64,000 bases of DNA from Fragum whitleyi (taxonomy: Eukaryota; Mollusca; Bivalvia; Cardiida; Cardiidae), in the NCBI GenBank assembly GCA_948146395.1, contig OX411548.1:62391020-62455019 (forward strand). The letters run 5' to 3'. The notes under the pieces were generated by a model, which searched no databases, had not been told where the DNA came from, and saw only the letters and a program-made list of their open reading frames with translations. The position numbers were made by a program, and so were the translations under genes. Of the stretch, positions 45,801 through 55,639 are shown in pieces (the first letter of the stretch is position 1; each line of letters begins with the position of its first letter).

Positions 45801-48800
45801 GATGTTGCTCCATAACTGTCATTGAAAACACCTAAATCCAAAATTTCTGTGTACGGTTTTATATTAGAATTTTATATATATTTGGTTTGTGTTTGCTCGT
45901 TTTCCCCTTACGATTATGGACTTTAAATCATTCTTTTTTCAGGTTTTTACATATTCCTTTCTAGGAATAGGGCTTCTGGTGGGGATAACAGGTTAGTTAC
46001 TTCTCAACATTAAGCCTTTCGAATAGAGCTTCAAGATATAATCAAATCAGAAGTAACTTTGACTCCCCTACGCCTAAAGGGACAGCCGAGCCCGGCCAGC
46101 TAAGCGGTAACACAGGGCTGACACTCCTGGAGTCGCGAGTTCGAACCCTGGCTTGGCCAACTTTCAACCGACATTTGACAAAAATTTATATAACACGAGT
46201 CGTTTGTCTCCCATCAATAGGAGTATGATAAGTAGAACACCTAATTGGGATGAGCTGCTGGATCCTCGGATATTGCGAAACGATAAGAAACCATGGACAG
46301 GTGTATCTACCGCCGCGATGTAACTGCAATAATGATGAAAGTGATGTAAACCCCATTCAAACAAATAAATCGAACGGGACCATTTCGAAAAGTGTTTACA
46401 TCTAGCATGGACTGAACGATTTCTTCCTTTCCTATTTACTTATTTTAATTCCAAAACTTGCTATAAGCTATATATAAGCGTATGAACATAAGAGATGATC
46501 GTAATAAGTTGTTTATTATTACATCGTCGCTTATGTTCGTACATTTATTTAAGATTGAGAAAATTCTCAGTTGAGCACAAAAAAGGGTGTTATAATCTGT
46601 GGCCCTGATATACCTCTGCTTACCTGTTTGATTTGTTTGTTTGTTTGAATGGGATTTAACGCCGCTTTTAACAATCTTTCAGCTATATCGCGGCGACTGG
46701 AGCACCTAACAATGGATTCCTGGTATTTCTCACACCAGTACTACCATAACATCTTTTCCTAGACTCCAAATGCTATCTCACATAGGTCTACGAATACCAA
46801 CCCATTGGTGGGAGCTTACCTGTTTGAAGAACGTTTGCTACACAGAATTCCCCATTTGCGTTGCCCCTCAAGATTTGAGAAGTCGTGCGTAATTAACTCC
46901 ATTTCAACAATCAGCTACCCCAACTAGACTGCATAAGATGCACAAGTCAATGGCTTTTACCACGTTTTCTGCTTAAATGAACAGTTTTCTGAACAATTGT
47001 CGAAATCGGTTGAAGATGTGTTGGATATATGTCTCTAATAAAAATGAAATACCACAGTACAATAAGTTACCGAAAGCCGTAAATCTTGAAGTTGCCAATA
47101 CTCGTTACAAGGGCAATACGATTTTCAAGTGGTTTCTTATCAAACTGTGCAATATAAATGGTATGTAACTTTAAAATCTACCGACTACTGCTTGTTTTGA
47201 ATTATCTCGAGTCAAACAGGGCCAAGTTTGACATTTAAATTTCATCAGTTGAAATGTGCCCCAGCTAAAGGTCCTTGGTGGTATTACACGTACAAGTGGC
47301 TTGGTTTAAAAAGAAAATGTACACTTATATCCAAATCGTATTTTTCAGATACATGTAACATAGAAAATTTTCAATCGCCATTTGTGCATTTAAAACAAAA
47401 AGGCATAACGATAAAGCTTGGATTTTTAGCCTGGTTACAATCTATTTAGAAATAAAGCTCTTATAAATAAGAATACAAATGAGAAAAACAAAATCAAAAA
47501 CACTTTCCAATAAATTGAGCACGGGAGTCTTGGTCAAAATACCGACCCTCTACTTCTCAAACATCAATTCAATGCGAAATTAAAGTACAATTAGTAGCAT
47601 TGTGAAATGGTCCAAGTTGGACAAAATCAGCGATATTGGATTCACGAGCAAAGCTGTGAAAAATTTCTAAACGTTTGCAAACGTTTTTGCCTCCTGCATA
47701 CATAGGTGTTAAGTATGATTTAACCTACCATTTGATATTTTTGTTTCATTTGCAGGGTTACTGGGCTGCATTGGTGGCTGTTCAGAGAGCACGTGCTGTT
47801 TAAAAGTGGTAAGTAGAATATACGATGATGATTATAATTGTGTTTGCGTGGCCGTCAATGTTAAATGCAAAAACTCAACTTCAACAAATACACAACTGAC
47901 AAATTACGTCCAAATCAACAGCTGAGGTCATACTCGTTAGCCTTTTCAATATATCTGAAGAAGCTGGGATTCGAACAAGCCCTGCGTTCACGATGACGAA
48001 CGGTACAAACTGTAAATTATACCCCGTTTTTTACGCAAGTGCCTGTTCAAATCGGGGCATAATTTGCAAACGGTTTGCACCGTTTTGTAACGCTGAACGC
48101 AGTATAGCCCTAAACTAGGGATGACAAACATGAGTGAATGTTAGAACATTTGAATAATTTCCCGCTTTGAACACAAGGGCGCTCAATGCAGTTAAATAAT
48201 TGGTTGTTTGTTCGATTGATTGAATTGTGGTCTCGCTTGAAACAATCTTCCAGTTCTATCGCGGCGGCGGGAGTACCTAACAATGATTCTCACACAAGGA
48301 CTACTGGTCACTATACTCTTTCCTTGGTAGCCTCCAGCTGCTATCCCACATAGGTCTTCAATCATCAACCCATTGGTGGGAAACAATTAGTCGGTAAGGA
48401 TGGGTTCCGTCGTTGGATATTGCACCCGGGACCTCCATACTGACAGTCCGAAAAGGCAATTGATAGATCGAGGGCAATGCCGGGTAACTACCAACGAGGA
48501 CAAAAGAAGCAGACACTTATGTTCTAAAACTGTAACAAATGCTCTCCGTTTAAAACATTTATCAGTTGCATAAGAAATCTGTGAGAGATTTATTACCCAA
48601 CATTTACTTATCACCTAAGACTTTTGAATTTTAGCCAAGATAAGATAATGTGCAAGCTAATTTGTAAAAAGCACGCTTTCACAGATGCCAGATAAATCTT
48701 ACACTAGGGAGCAAAGATACTTGAACTTAGATTATTTCAAACGGAAGAATACATGTAAACTTAATCAAATTCAAGTAAAAAACATATGAGTCTAGCAACC

Positions 48801-51800
48801 GTGCGTTGTTAAGGCGGGCTTGCAAGTCCTTGTTATTAACACAAGCCATCATTTTCCTGAGTTTTCTTCTACAAATAGAGGGAAGTTCGTAAGCCAGAGC
48901 GGAGTGAGCAACAAATAAGGTAGTGGAACCGTAATAGATCCGCAACATTTCGGCACTCATGAACTTTCACAATGTTGACCGAGGTTTCCTTATGAAAATC
49001 ATTAGGAAACCTCGGTCAACAATGTGAAAGTTCATTGCTTATGAGACGTTGCAAAATTATTACGGGTCCACTACCTTAATGGAGAGTTAGGCTGGCATTC
49101 GGTCAAAGAGCAAAGAATAGTGCGTAAAAAAGGTACACAACCTTGTTAAATAACAAACCTGTATATTGGACTTTTGTTCTAAATTCTAAAACCAGGCTTT
49201 GAGAAATTAGACTACGTCTGTATGTTTAATTTCCCACGACATATACCTCTATTTAAGAGACGGCTACCAGTCTTCTTGAGATTCGGATAGTTACCGTTTG
49301 AGGAATCAGGTGTAAGAAATTCTAAGACTGGGTGCTTGAGTATCCTTTATATGCCAGAAAGAATGATAAAAGTGGCGTTAAATACCATTCCGAGATTGCG
49401 TAGAATAAAATGTACCGACAACAATGACTACTGCCATGGATTGATGGATGGATTGATGGATTGATGGATGGATGGATGGATGGATGGATGGATGGATGGA
49501 TGGATGGATGGATGGATGGATGGATGGATGGATGGATGGATGGATGGATGGATGGATGGATGGATGGATGGATGGATGGATGGATGGATGGATGGATGGA
49601 TGGATGGATGGATGGATGGATGGATGGATGGATGGATGGATGGATGGATGGATGGATAGATGGATGGATGGATGGATGGATGAATGGATGTATGGACAGA
49701 CGGACGGATTGGCGGATGGATATCCATTATTTCCACCATGTTTTCTATATTTCAGTACATTGGTTTGGTTGTGACTATACTATTTATTGATATCGGAGTT
49801 GCAGTAGCGGGTTACGTTGAACGAGATAATGTGAGTATTTTTCTTTTTTTAATTTAGTTCTTTTTACCAGTTTTCTTCTTAACCGACCCTGCACGCGATC
49901 AGGGGCTATTTGAAACTGCCATACGTTCAAGATAGCAAATTCGACCGCGAGGGCCTCTGACTTGGTCAGTGACACTGATGCACTAAGCAAAGCATAAAAA
50001 AGTATGTTTCAAGATGAAGGTGCTCGAAAGCACTTAGCTATATCGTGAATGCATTCCTGGCATATTTATATCGAATACATCAGGGAAAGGGATTACATGT
50101 ATCGAATTTATATTTTCAAAATTTGAAAAATGTATCAATATAATTTATCTCAAGCAAAAGCTTGGATAAATTCGAAAATAATAAATATGATCTGTTTTCC
50201 AGGAAACTTACGTAAATGACAACAAAATTGACAATAGACATGTAATCCAATGCTAAAAAACTGCAATATTTGTTATTCATAAAACAATTGAAAAATGTTT
50301 TTTCCGAAGAAGAAATAATGATTTGACCTGTAAATGTGTTTTTGCCCACAAACCTAAATCTTTATGCACTGAAAGTATTTGCGAGCAAAATGAGAAAAAC
50401 AGAGAAATTAATTGTTTGAAAAATTTCTTCCCTTTTATAACGCCCACTGAGTTCGTGTCTGGAATCTTATTGAAATGGTATTGCTATTGGAGGCTAAGCA
50501 AGGTTGTAATGGAAGTACATGTGCGAGAAATACCATAAATGAATTGTAAGGTGCTCAGTCGTCGTGATAGAACTAAATCCTTCTTAAAAAGGGCGTTAAA
50601 CTCCGCTCAAACAAACAAAGAAACAAATTCTTATTTTTGTGAAGGTGTTTGGAATTATGGACAAGCTTTGGGATGAAATCAACACTGACACTAAAGGACA
50701 GATTCAAAAAGAAGTGAGTTCTTTTATTTTTGCACCATAAAAAAACTTAAAATACTAGAGGACCTTTAAAAACATGTCGTATAATTCATCGGTGAAATCA
50801 TTTCATGCAAAGTCAATCTTTGAATGCTTGTAAAAGTCGTGTAAAGTTCTTTAAAAGCAGGAGATGTGTGCACGCCTAGTCTGAAGGATGAAAAATCGTT
50901 TTGAAAAAAAAGTGATAATTTTGCATTTGCATTTTTCATTATGGTCTGAGGCAGATTTGTCTAAATGGGAAAAATACTAAGTTCGTTCTAGGATACAGTT
51001 TGAATTCATATAACAAATAAAAGTAATTAGTTAAGCAACGGAAATTAATTTTCAAAAAGTAATAAGAAATGGATTGTTACTTTTTTCTATTTCTAGCTAA
51101 ATTGCTGTGGTTTTGAAAGTTCAACAGAATATGGGACAAAAATTCCAGACAGTTGCTATAGCAACAAAGATGACGTGTCAACTATATACACGGTGAGTCG
51201 AAATCTTATTTTGAATTTTTCTGCAGCCAAACAAAATTGTATTTTGTCACCTGTCATTTGAAGCCAATGTACAGTTAATTACATCGTGAAATTGACATTT
51301 AACTCAATCAAAACCACTCTAAATCGCTCACTCAGCGCTCCATTCATTCATTCCAGACACTCACTCAAACCATTAACAAACGTTCCAAACTCATTGAAAA
51401 CATATAACAACAACTCCGTTCAATATAAAAATAGCTGAGAAAAAAATCGGGATTTCACTTAATTAATTGAAATTGTAAGCGTCTGATAGGTTCTTGAAGA
51501 AATAAGAAGCTATCTATAGAACTTCTATGCATATTTTATTAAAAGGAGGTAATCAATATTGCTAATTTTGTTCATCCTGAACAAAATTTGCAATACTGAA
51601 TTTTTTCCCATTAAATTCACTCAAAACTCGCTCCACACACTCATTCCTAAAACATTCCATAATCATTCACCTTGTCAATTTCACGATATCGTTCACTGTA
51701 ATGAAAGTGGCGCTCTATTTGATTTAAATTGAACGAGAAAATTAGATTAATGCTTCAAAAATAATATTCTTTTTAGGTTTATTTGAATTTTGTTTTTCCC

Positions 51801-53635
51801 CGGTTAATCAAAAAGATGGAAAGAAAATATCGAATTCACCCATTTTGCCTCTCTGGTCAAGTGGAGGACGAATATTATTTCACATTTTTCTGAACATCCT
51901 TTGGCTCAATATATTGAGAGATCCTATACGTATATATGTACATGTATTTGTTAAGACTGAGCATATACAAATTTATATCTGAAATGATAAGAGAAATTAA
52001 CAAATTTTTAAATCGATTTCCATCTTAACGTATAGATGACTTAACACAAAAAATTCTCTCTTAATTACCTAGATATGACAATCTAAAATGTAACCTAAGA
52101 TTTTCACAATTACTTTTCTACATTTACGTCTTTCAAGTTAAATATCGAATATTGCACAAATATAATTACTTTGCACATGTTCTTAGTTGATTATTGGCCG
52201 AAAGATCCTCTGTGAATTTTTACATGTCTACTCTTTTTTTTTGGTCTAGTAATGGGTTTATCCGTCTCATTGTTGATCCTGAAATTCAAAAAAAAGAAAA
52301 GAAAAAAAAACACTAAGTAAATACCTATTACAACTTAATTCATATACGTCCTTATCATATCAACAGACACCATGCGAAACAGCTATGAAAGATTGGGTTG
52401 AAGACAACATTCCAATATGGGCTTCAGTGTTGGGTGCTATAGGTCTAGTTCAGGTGAGTACCATTATCTATTTGGCAAATATGGTGTCACTATTGAGAGT
52501 TATTTATTCGCTAATATCCGTGACTGGTTGTAAACGCAAAAATAAGAATATTGCTAATTTTGGAAGATAAAGAAATAAAAGAAATCTACGTGCCAGTACT
52601 ACTGTTAAAAACATCGTAAAATTGACAAGATAAATGTTTTTGGAATGAAATTGAATGAGTATGTGGAGCTAGTTTTGAGTGAAATTCAAGGGAGGAAATC
52701 CAATATCGTTAATTTTGTTCAGGATGAACAAAATTGACGATATTTATTATCTCCCTTTAATCAAATATACGTAGTTTTCTGTTTGTTTGTAGTCGTGGAC
52801 CTTTCAGACACTTTAAATCCACACCAGCCAAAAACAATCGCAGAAAAAAAGACCTGCTCCTCTTGTTACATTTTAATGTTTGAAGGATTTTGGAAGAAAT
52901 CAATCAAAAAAGTTGAGTCGTTTCTTTGTCTTAGCAGTATACTTAGTCAAGAAGTTATAATGTTTTCCCATATTCGTAAGCATTTCTTTGATCGAATTTA
53001 ATTGAATGTACAATGCACATGCATTTCTTTATAAACAAAACTACAGGTGTATTTTCAAAACTGAGCTCTGGGGCCAGTTTCATCAAAACATTTAGGACGC
53101 ATTTTTGTCTTACCAATGACTTACGACATATTTAGGACAATAATCACGTATCACCAATATATCAATACCTATTTTAAGTGACTGTTATTGTAACTATTTT
53201 GTAAGTCATTAGTAAGACAATAATACGTCCTAAATGTTTTGATGAAACTGACCCCTAGTGTAGTTGCCGAGTCCATTACAATGGGTATATCGGGTATATA
53301 TATAAAAAAACAAGAATTTGAATCTCGTCTTTTCACCTCAATTATGAAAGTACGCGTATGTATAAACATTACGACATAGGACAAGCAAAAACGTTCGTTT
53401 TCAAGGTAAATTGTAACTTGTTTCATGTGTTGTTTTAATCTTCTTTATCTATTTCGGGAAAACGGCACGGAAATTTTACCCTTAAAAGTAGATTTCACGG
53501 CTCACCGCGCAAATTCTACCTATACTTAGTTTTGAAATGTACGTTTCTTTTCAGATAATTTGCCTGATCTTATCTTGTTTGGTGCTTACGAGCGTAGAGA
53601 AGGCTATGAGAGTTTCGGACTTTAGTGGTGACTAA
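39838..53635 (+). CDS. tetraspanin gene, nine coding exons (span)
   Basis: Joining 39838-39894, 45463-45546, 45943-45991, 47756-47808, 49756-49830, 50645-50713, 51097-51192, 52367-52453 and 53555-53635 gives 651 bases, 216 residues and TAA, with no internal stop. All introns are GT-AG; only the exon 3/4 junction splits a codon. Tetraspanins are four-pass proteins that organise receptors and integrins into membrane microdomains. Membrane segments are at about 12-34, 48-71, 82-103 and 176-204. Diagnostic features are FNFLFW and LGYGIW in segment 1, LLGCIGGC after segment 2, CCG at 132-134, PDSC at 146-149 and a fourth loop cysteine at 164. N37 is a glycosylation sequon in the small loop. The large loop (about 70 residues) is short, and the N-terminal tail lacks the usual membrane-proximal cysteine. 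The subfamily is not assigned. No AATAAA was found soon after the stop. Confidence 0.93.
40476..40612. mobile_element. family B hairpin MITE, best copy
   Basis: 137-bp almost complete foldback. Outer arms CAGCCCTGCGTTCAGGAT and ATCCTGAACGCAGGGCAG; inner arms CCCCGCTTTGCACGC and GCGTGCAAAGCGGGG with tip AAGTGC. Tetraspanin intron 1. Confidence 0.85.
40755..40892. mobile_element. family B hairpin MITE
   Basis: Left arm CAGTCCTGCGTTTAGTGTGA, inner CTCTTTGCACGCAAGTTC and CACGTGCAAAACTCGG. The right outer arm has decayed (ATCGCTCATGGCAGG). Only 142 bp separate it from the previous copy. Confidence 0.75.
41150..41985. repeat. duplicated low-copy repeat, SINE-split
   Basis: GATTGGTTGACAAGAATCGCAG near 41180 recurs as GGGTTGACAAGAATTGCAG near 41637 and TCTACAAGAATTCTAGATAG near 41697. 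GTTGTTGATCAATTCTCGCA near 41273 recurs near 41945. The second block is split by the S1 copy at 41752. The 95-codon frame at 41106-41393 lies over this repeat and is not called a gene. Confidence 0.5.
41752..41925 (-). mobile_element. S1 SINE, head missing
   Basis: Minus-strand S1 body (ACCAATGGGTTAATAAATGT, CTAGGAAAGGGTGTAATTGT) and the tail-side AGCGGCG equivalent. The tRNA-like head is absent. A second 36-bp S1 shard occurs near 42200-42235. Confidence 0.75.
42385..42620 (-). repeat. dispersed repeat J with GTC tract
   Basis: Matches 61670-61940 in inverted orientation: GTCGTCGTCGTTGTCGTCGT, CGAAAACTTTGACATTTTGT and AAATTATGCCCCTTTTTCGA. Not coding. Confidence 0.65.
43528..43663. mobile_element. 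family B hairpin MITE
   Basis: Outer arms CAGCTCTGTGTTCAGAATGA and TCATCCTGAACGCTGGGCTG; inner arms ACCCCGCTTTGCACGCAA and TTCGCGTGCAAAGCGGGGTA. Tetraspanin intron 1. Confidence 0.8.
43786..44038 (+). mobile_element. S1 SINE, 5'-truncated insertion
   Basis: Starts mid-head (GTCTGACTGTCAATGTAGAG), keeps the body and ends in four AATC units. Perfect 13-bp direct repeats TCTTTTGTCAGAC flank it (43773-43785, 44039-44051), so the truncation happened at insertion, as in LINE-driven copying. Confidence 0.9.
44865..45265 (+). repeat. dispersed repeat R2, copy 3
   Basis: TTCATTTCACCATTTTTTAC, TAACGTCATGGCGC, AAATCCTTTGTTTTTCGAGT and AGCTTTATTTTCACTCGTAG match the other R2 copies. Includes an 18-bp poly(A) at 44920-44937. 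Confidence 0.55.
45463..45546 (+). CDS. tetraspanin exon 2
   Basis: 28 codons, phase 0 at both ends. [12 protein letters not shown] completes membrane segment 1. NNT at residues 37-39 is a potential N-glycosylation site in the small extracellular loop. Acceptor ATTCCATTTCAG, donor GTAAGA. Confidence 0.9.
45943..45991 (+). CDS. tetraspanin exon 3
   Basis: 49 bases. [16 protein letters not shown] is most of membrane segment 2, ending one base into glycine 64. Acceptor CTTTTTTCAG, donor GTTAGT. Confidence 0.88.
46088..46370 (+). mobile_element. S2 tRNA-derived SINE, copy 2
   Basis: Head GAGCCCGGCCAGCTAAGCGG, box B region GCGAGTTCGAACCCTGGCTT, a body shared with 37345 and a CAAACAAATAAAT tail. 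In tetraspanin intron 3. Confidence 0.8.
46450..46611. mobile_element. family D MITE, left end decayed
   Basis: Inverted core GAACATAAGAGATGAT / CATCGTCGCTTATGTTC, then TTGAGAAAATTCTCAGTTGA and TTATAATCTGTGGCCC. Confidence 0.6.
46632..46813 (-). mobile_element. S1 SINE, 5'-truncated insertion
   Basis: Tail, AGCGGCG equivalent and body as far as CCAATGGGTTGGTATTC; no head. Perfect 14-bp direct repeats GCTTACCTGTTTGA at 46618-46631 and 46814-46827. Confidence 0.9.
47587..47645 (-). mobile_element. family A MITE, deletion remnant
   Basis: Terminus CAATTAGTAGCATTGTGAAA joined directly to the central hairpin arm (AAGTTGGACAAAATCAGCGA). About 60 bp remain of a 430-bp element. Confidence 0.6.
47756..47808 (+). 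CDS. tetraspanin exon 4
   Basis: 53 bases completing glycine 64, then [17 protein letters not shown]. This is the conserved end of segment 2 plus the short inner loop, with acidic and cysteine positions typical of tetraspanins. Paired cysteines (78-79) are likely palmitoylation candidates by family analogy. Confidence 0.9.
47978..48107. mobile_element. family B hairpin MITE
   Basis: Left arm AGCCCTGCGTTCACGATGAC, inner CCCCGTTTTTTACGCAAG and AAATCGGGGCATAATTTG, right GTTTTGTAACGCTGAACGCA. Tetraspanin intron 4. Confidence 0.7.
48205..48450 (-). mobile_element. S1 SINE, diverged
   Basis: Minus-strand copy with GGTCCCGGGTGCAATATCC in place of box B, GTTGATGATTGAAGACCTAT and a CAATCAATCGAA tail. 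The head stops after the GGACTGTCAGTATGGAGG region. Confidence 0.75.
48916..49078. mobile_element. family E foldback MITE, long copy
   Basis: Ends TAAGGTAGTGGAACCGTAAT and ATTACGGGTCCACTACCTTA. Inner arms CACAATGTTGACCGAGGTTT and AAACCTCGGTCAACAATGTG give an almost perfect hairpin of about 160 bp. Confidence 0.8.
49437..49710. repeat. ATGG tetranucleotide microsatellite
   Basis: About 195 bp (49463-49657) are uninterrupted GATG units, roughly 49 copies, edged by variant units (ATTG, ATAG, ACGG). It lies in tetraspanin intron 4, ending 45 bp before exon 5. Open frames through it on both strands are artefacts of the repeat. Confidence 0.97.
49756..49830 (+). CDS. tetraspanin exon 5
   Basis: 25 codons. 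[21 protein letters not shown] is membrane segment 3, and ERDN begins the large extracellular loop. The acceptor TTCTATATTTCAG lies only about 45 bp after the ATGG microsatellite region. Confidence 0.9.
50480..50620 (+). mobile_element. S1 SINE, 5'-truncated
   Basis: Starts in the body (TTGGAGGCTAAGCAAGGTTG), has AGAAATACCATAAATGAATT and GGGCGTTAAACTCCGC, and ends in a CAAACAAACAAAG tail 25 bp before the exon 6 acceptor. Confidence 0.75.
50645..50713 (+). CDS. tetraspanin exon 6
   Basis: 23 codons of amphipathic, charged sequence ([19 protein letters not shown]), matching the loop helices that precede the CCG motif. Acceptor ATTTTTGTGAAG, donor GTGAGT. A SINE tail ends about 25 bp before the acceptor. 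Confidence 0.88.
51097..51192 (+). CDS. tetraspanin exon 7 (CCG motif)
   Basis: 32 codons starting LNCCGF, the defining tetraspanin loop motif, and containing IPDSCY. An intron just before LxCCG is a common tetraspanin gene feature. Acceptor TCTATTTCTAG, donor GTGAGT. Confidence 0.93.
51272..51698 (+). mobile_element. family A MITE, full-length copy
   Basis: 427 bp between TA dinucleotides, CAGTTAATTACATCGTGAAA to TTTCACGATATCGTTCACTG. Central ATTTTGTTCA/TGAACAAAAT hairpin at about 51565-51590. In tetraspanin intron 7. Confidence 0.9.
52367..52453 (+). CDS. tetraspanin exon 8
   Basis: 29 codons. [14 protein letters not shown] ends the large loop with the fourth cysteine, then [15 protein letters not shown] starts membrane segment 4. 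Donor GTGAGT. Confidence 0.92.
52601..52818 (-). mobile_element. family A MITE, right half missing
   Basis: CTGTTAAAAACATCGTAAAA, GGAATGAAATTGAATGAG, a complete hairpin (ATCGTTAATTTTGTTCA and TGAACAAAATTGACGAT) and TATCTCCCTTTAAT, then the homology fades. Tetraspanin intron 8. Confidence 0.8.
53069..53258. mobile_element. foldback MITE with ~50-bp arms
   Basis: Left CTGGGGCCAGTTTCATCAAA and ACATTTAGGACGCATTTTTG; right CGTCCTAAATGTTTTGATGA and AACTGACCCCTAG. Inverted similarity continues through TCTTACCAATGACTTAC. One copy in this window. Confidence 0.8.
53488..53524 (-). repeat. block shared with 1057-1091
   Basis: GTAGATTTCACGGCTCACCG then CGCAAATTCTACCTATA, the complement of the block at 1057. 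It ends 30 bp before the exon 9 acceptor. Confidence 0.5.
53555..53635 (+). CDS. tetraspanin exon 9 (terminal)
   Basis: 26 codons and [18 protein letters not shown] finishes membrane segment 4, and a short cytosolic tail ends VSDFSGD. Acceptor TACGTTTCTTTTCAG. Confidence 0.9.
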   Translation: MICLILSCLVLTSVEKAMRVSDFSGD

Positions 53636-54163
53636 AACTGTGAATGTAGACTAGCGTATTTTTCTTTTCTTTGTTTTTATGTTTTTGACGTTTTGTATAG
53701 AACAGCGACATGAATAGGTGCTTAAATTACAGAATGAGCATATTCGCGCCATTTTCAAAGGATGCTTTTGTTTGCTTTGTTTGAATGATATCATGTCGAG
53801 GGCTCAGAGCAATACTATTGTTAGTGCCTATATGTTTATTGGCACCTACAATAGTATTTGACTGCCCCCTAGATGTGTTTCTCTTAAATTTCATTATATA
53901 CAATACAAGTAATAGGTGGTATAAAACACGCGAATTTCCGACAAATTCACTCGTACGCAAAGTAAAGACTCAGATCAGCCTGTGCATCCGCACAGTCTGA
54001 TCAGTTTCTTCACTGTGCATTCAGTACACAGCTCCCGACTCAAAGTTTCTGCAGATAAATCGGGTAATCTAATTTGCACTATATGAATGCTAAAGATACC
54101 CAGTGTCTTTTTACAAGCACATATCAAATTGTTGGAATTGTCGTTCACGGGGATTAAATCTCA
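53636..54163. other. tetraspanin 3' flank; no further gene
   Basis: No AATAAA is evident close to the stop codon. A TTGTTAGTGCCTATATG / GGCACCTACAATAGTA inverted pair lies at about 53815-53855. AAAGACTCAGATCAGCCTGT at 53965 belongs to the short motif family seen at 6412 and 60891. Confidence 0.4.
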
Positions 54164-54554
54164 CAGTAAGAAACATCGTGAAATTGACAAGTTGTATGAT
54201 TTTTGGGATGGTTGCAGAATAAAATTGAATAAGTGTGTGGAGCGAGTTTTGAATAGCGATAACTTTTTTACCTCCCTTTATTAAAATTTACGAATTTTTT
54301 CAGATTTCCTTTTCGTCACGACCAAATCAGACGCTTTAAAAGACTATAGCCGGCAATAAGAAACATAAAATTATTTTACGATTTTGATTGAAATATTGAT
54401 CATATTGAATAATTTCGAAACCTTTTTGAACTGCTTCCAAGCGTTTTTGAGTAATTTGTAATGAGTTTGAAACGAAAGAAAGGAGCGCTGAGTGAGCGAT
54501 TTTGATCGGTATTCATCGATGTCAATTTTGTCAATTTCACGATGGGATGAACTG
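54164..54554 (-). mobile_element. family A MITE, hairpin lost
   Basis: CAGTAAGAAACATCGTGAAA at the left, TTTCACGATGGGATGAACTG at the right. In the middle GTTTTGAATAGCGATAAC joins to TTTACCTCCC, so most of the central hairpin is gone. Confidence 0.8.
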
Positions 54555-54771
54555 TATTTGACGGATCGCCAGACTGGTTAAAGACATCCGTTTAGAAATT
54601 CTGTGCTATCAAACGAATGTGGGTTACACTTTAGTCTTGGACATACCCACAAAAAATAAATCGTGGTTGAGCCATCTGAATGAAGTGACTTCAACCTGGT
54701 TTATCTTTAGTTACAACGTTAGGGAATGGACATTAACGAAGGTAAAAATCGGAGGCCAAAATTGCAACGCC

Positions 54772-54989
54772 AGGGGCATGTTTTACTAAACATCTTTCGA
54801 TTCAGCTTCTACAGTGGTAACTAAAGATTGAATTCTGCCATGCATCATCTCATTGGAATCGTCTTTCAAAGACGATTCAAATGAGAAATTGCAAGGTAGA
54901 ATCTAACCATGAATAAAAACACCAGGTACGAATTGTGATTTTGACTTACGATTAATTTTGTCGTAAGAAGCTTAGTAAAACGGGCCCCA
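54772..54989. mobile_element. family F foldback MITE
   Basis: Ends GGGGCATGTTTTACTAAACA and, from the right, CTGGGGCCCGTTTTACTAAG. The centre is a hairpin (ATTGGAATCGTCTT / AAGACGATTCAAAT) flanked by CATGCATCATCTC and GAGAAATTGCAAGG. Confidence 0.75.
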
Positions 54990-55404
54990 GTTCATTGAAG
55001 GATTCGATTGGTGGGTCGATTACAATGTTATTTATTACCAGCGATGAGCCGTCGTATATTCAGTTTATTGACAATCTCGACAATTTTATTCAAATAATCA
55101 TGGACGAGTTGATTTCATCTTGCACAGTTAATACTTTCTTATCGTCGTAGCCAATATATAAATTTATAATGAGGAAACACAAAAAATTGTTATTGTTTTG
55201 AAATGATACCTCGCTTTTTACGAGCAAATATCGCCATACTTGGGCAGCTTAAATCTTCCAAGCCATGCAAAACTTCTGTTTATGAAAATACATCAGTCAA
55301 TCCGTCCAAGGTTTATTCGCATTTTATTGTTTTATCATTAATAAAAACATTAAAGTTGTTGGTTTTTTATCACTCTTATCCTAAGTCAATGAAGAATAGA
55401 TTGA
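54990..55404. other. no gene seen
   Basis: Nothing recognised; the frame at 55203-55436 runs into the AAAG repeat. Confidence 0.4.
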
Positions 55405-55451
55405 AGAGAGAAAGAAAGAGAGAAAAAAAGAAATAAATAAATAAATAAATA

Positions 55452-55485
<34 letters not shown>
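55405..55485. repeat. AAAG / AAAT microsatellite
   Basis: GAGAAAGA units, five AAAT units, then about eight AAAG units. Confidence 0.9.
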
Positions 55486-55487
<2 letters not shown>

Positions 55488-55639
55488 ATACTGACAAACT
55501 ATAGGAAAGTAAAAAGAAGAGAAAATAGATTGAAATGCGAAAACGTCGATAGTGTAAAAGACACTTTGAACTTTTTGTTAAATCCTGATTTGAGAAAAAA
55601 AAATCAATAAACAACACAAATCACTGTGTCGGCAATGTT

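Noticed and set aside
49428..49790. Long overlapping ORFs encoding MDGW or PSIH repeats on both strands
   Set aside because: They are translations of the ATGG microsatellite; a tetranucleotide repeat without stops is open in every frame.
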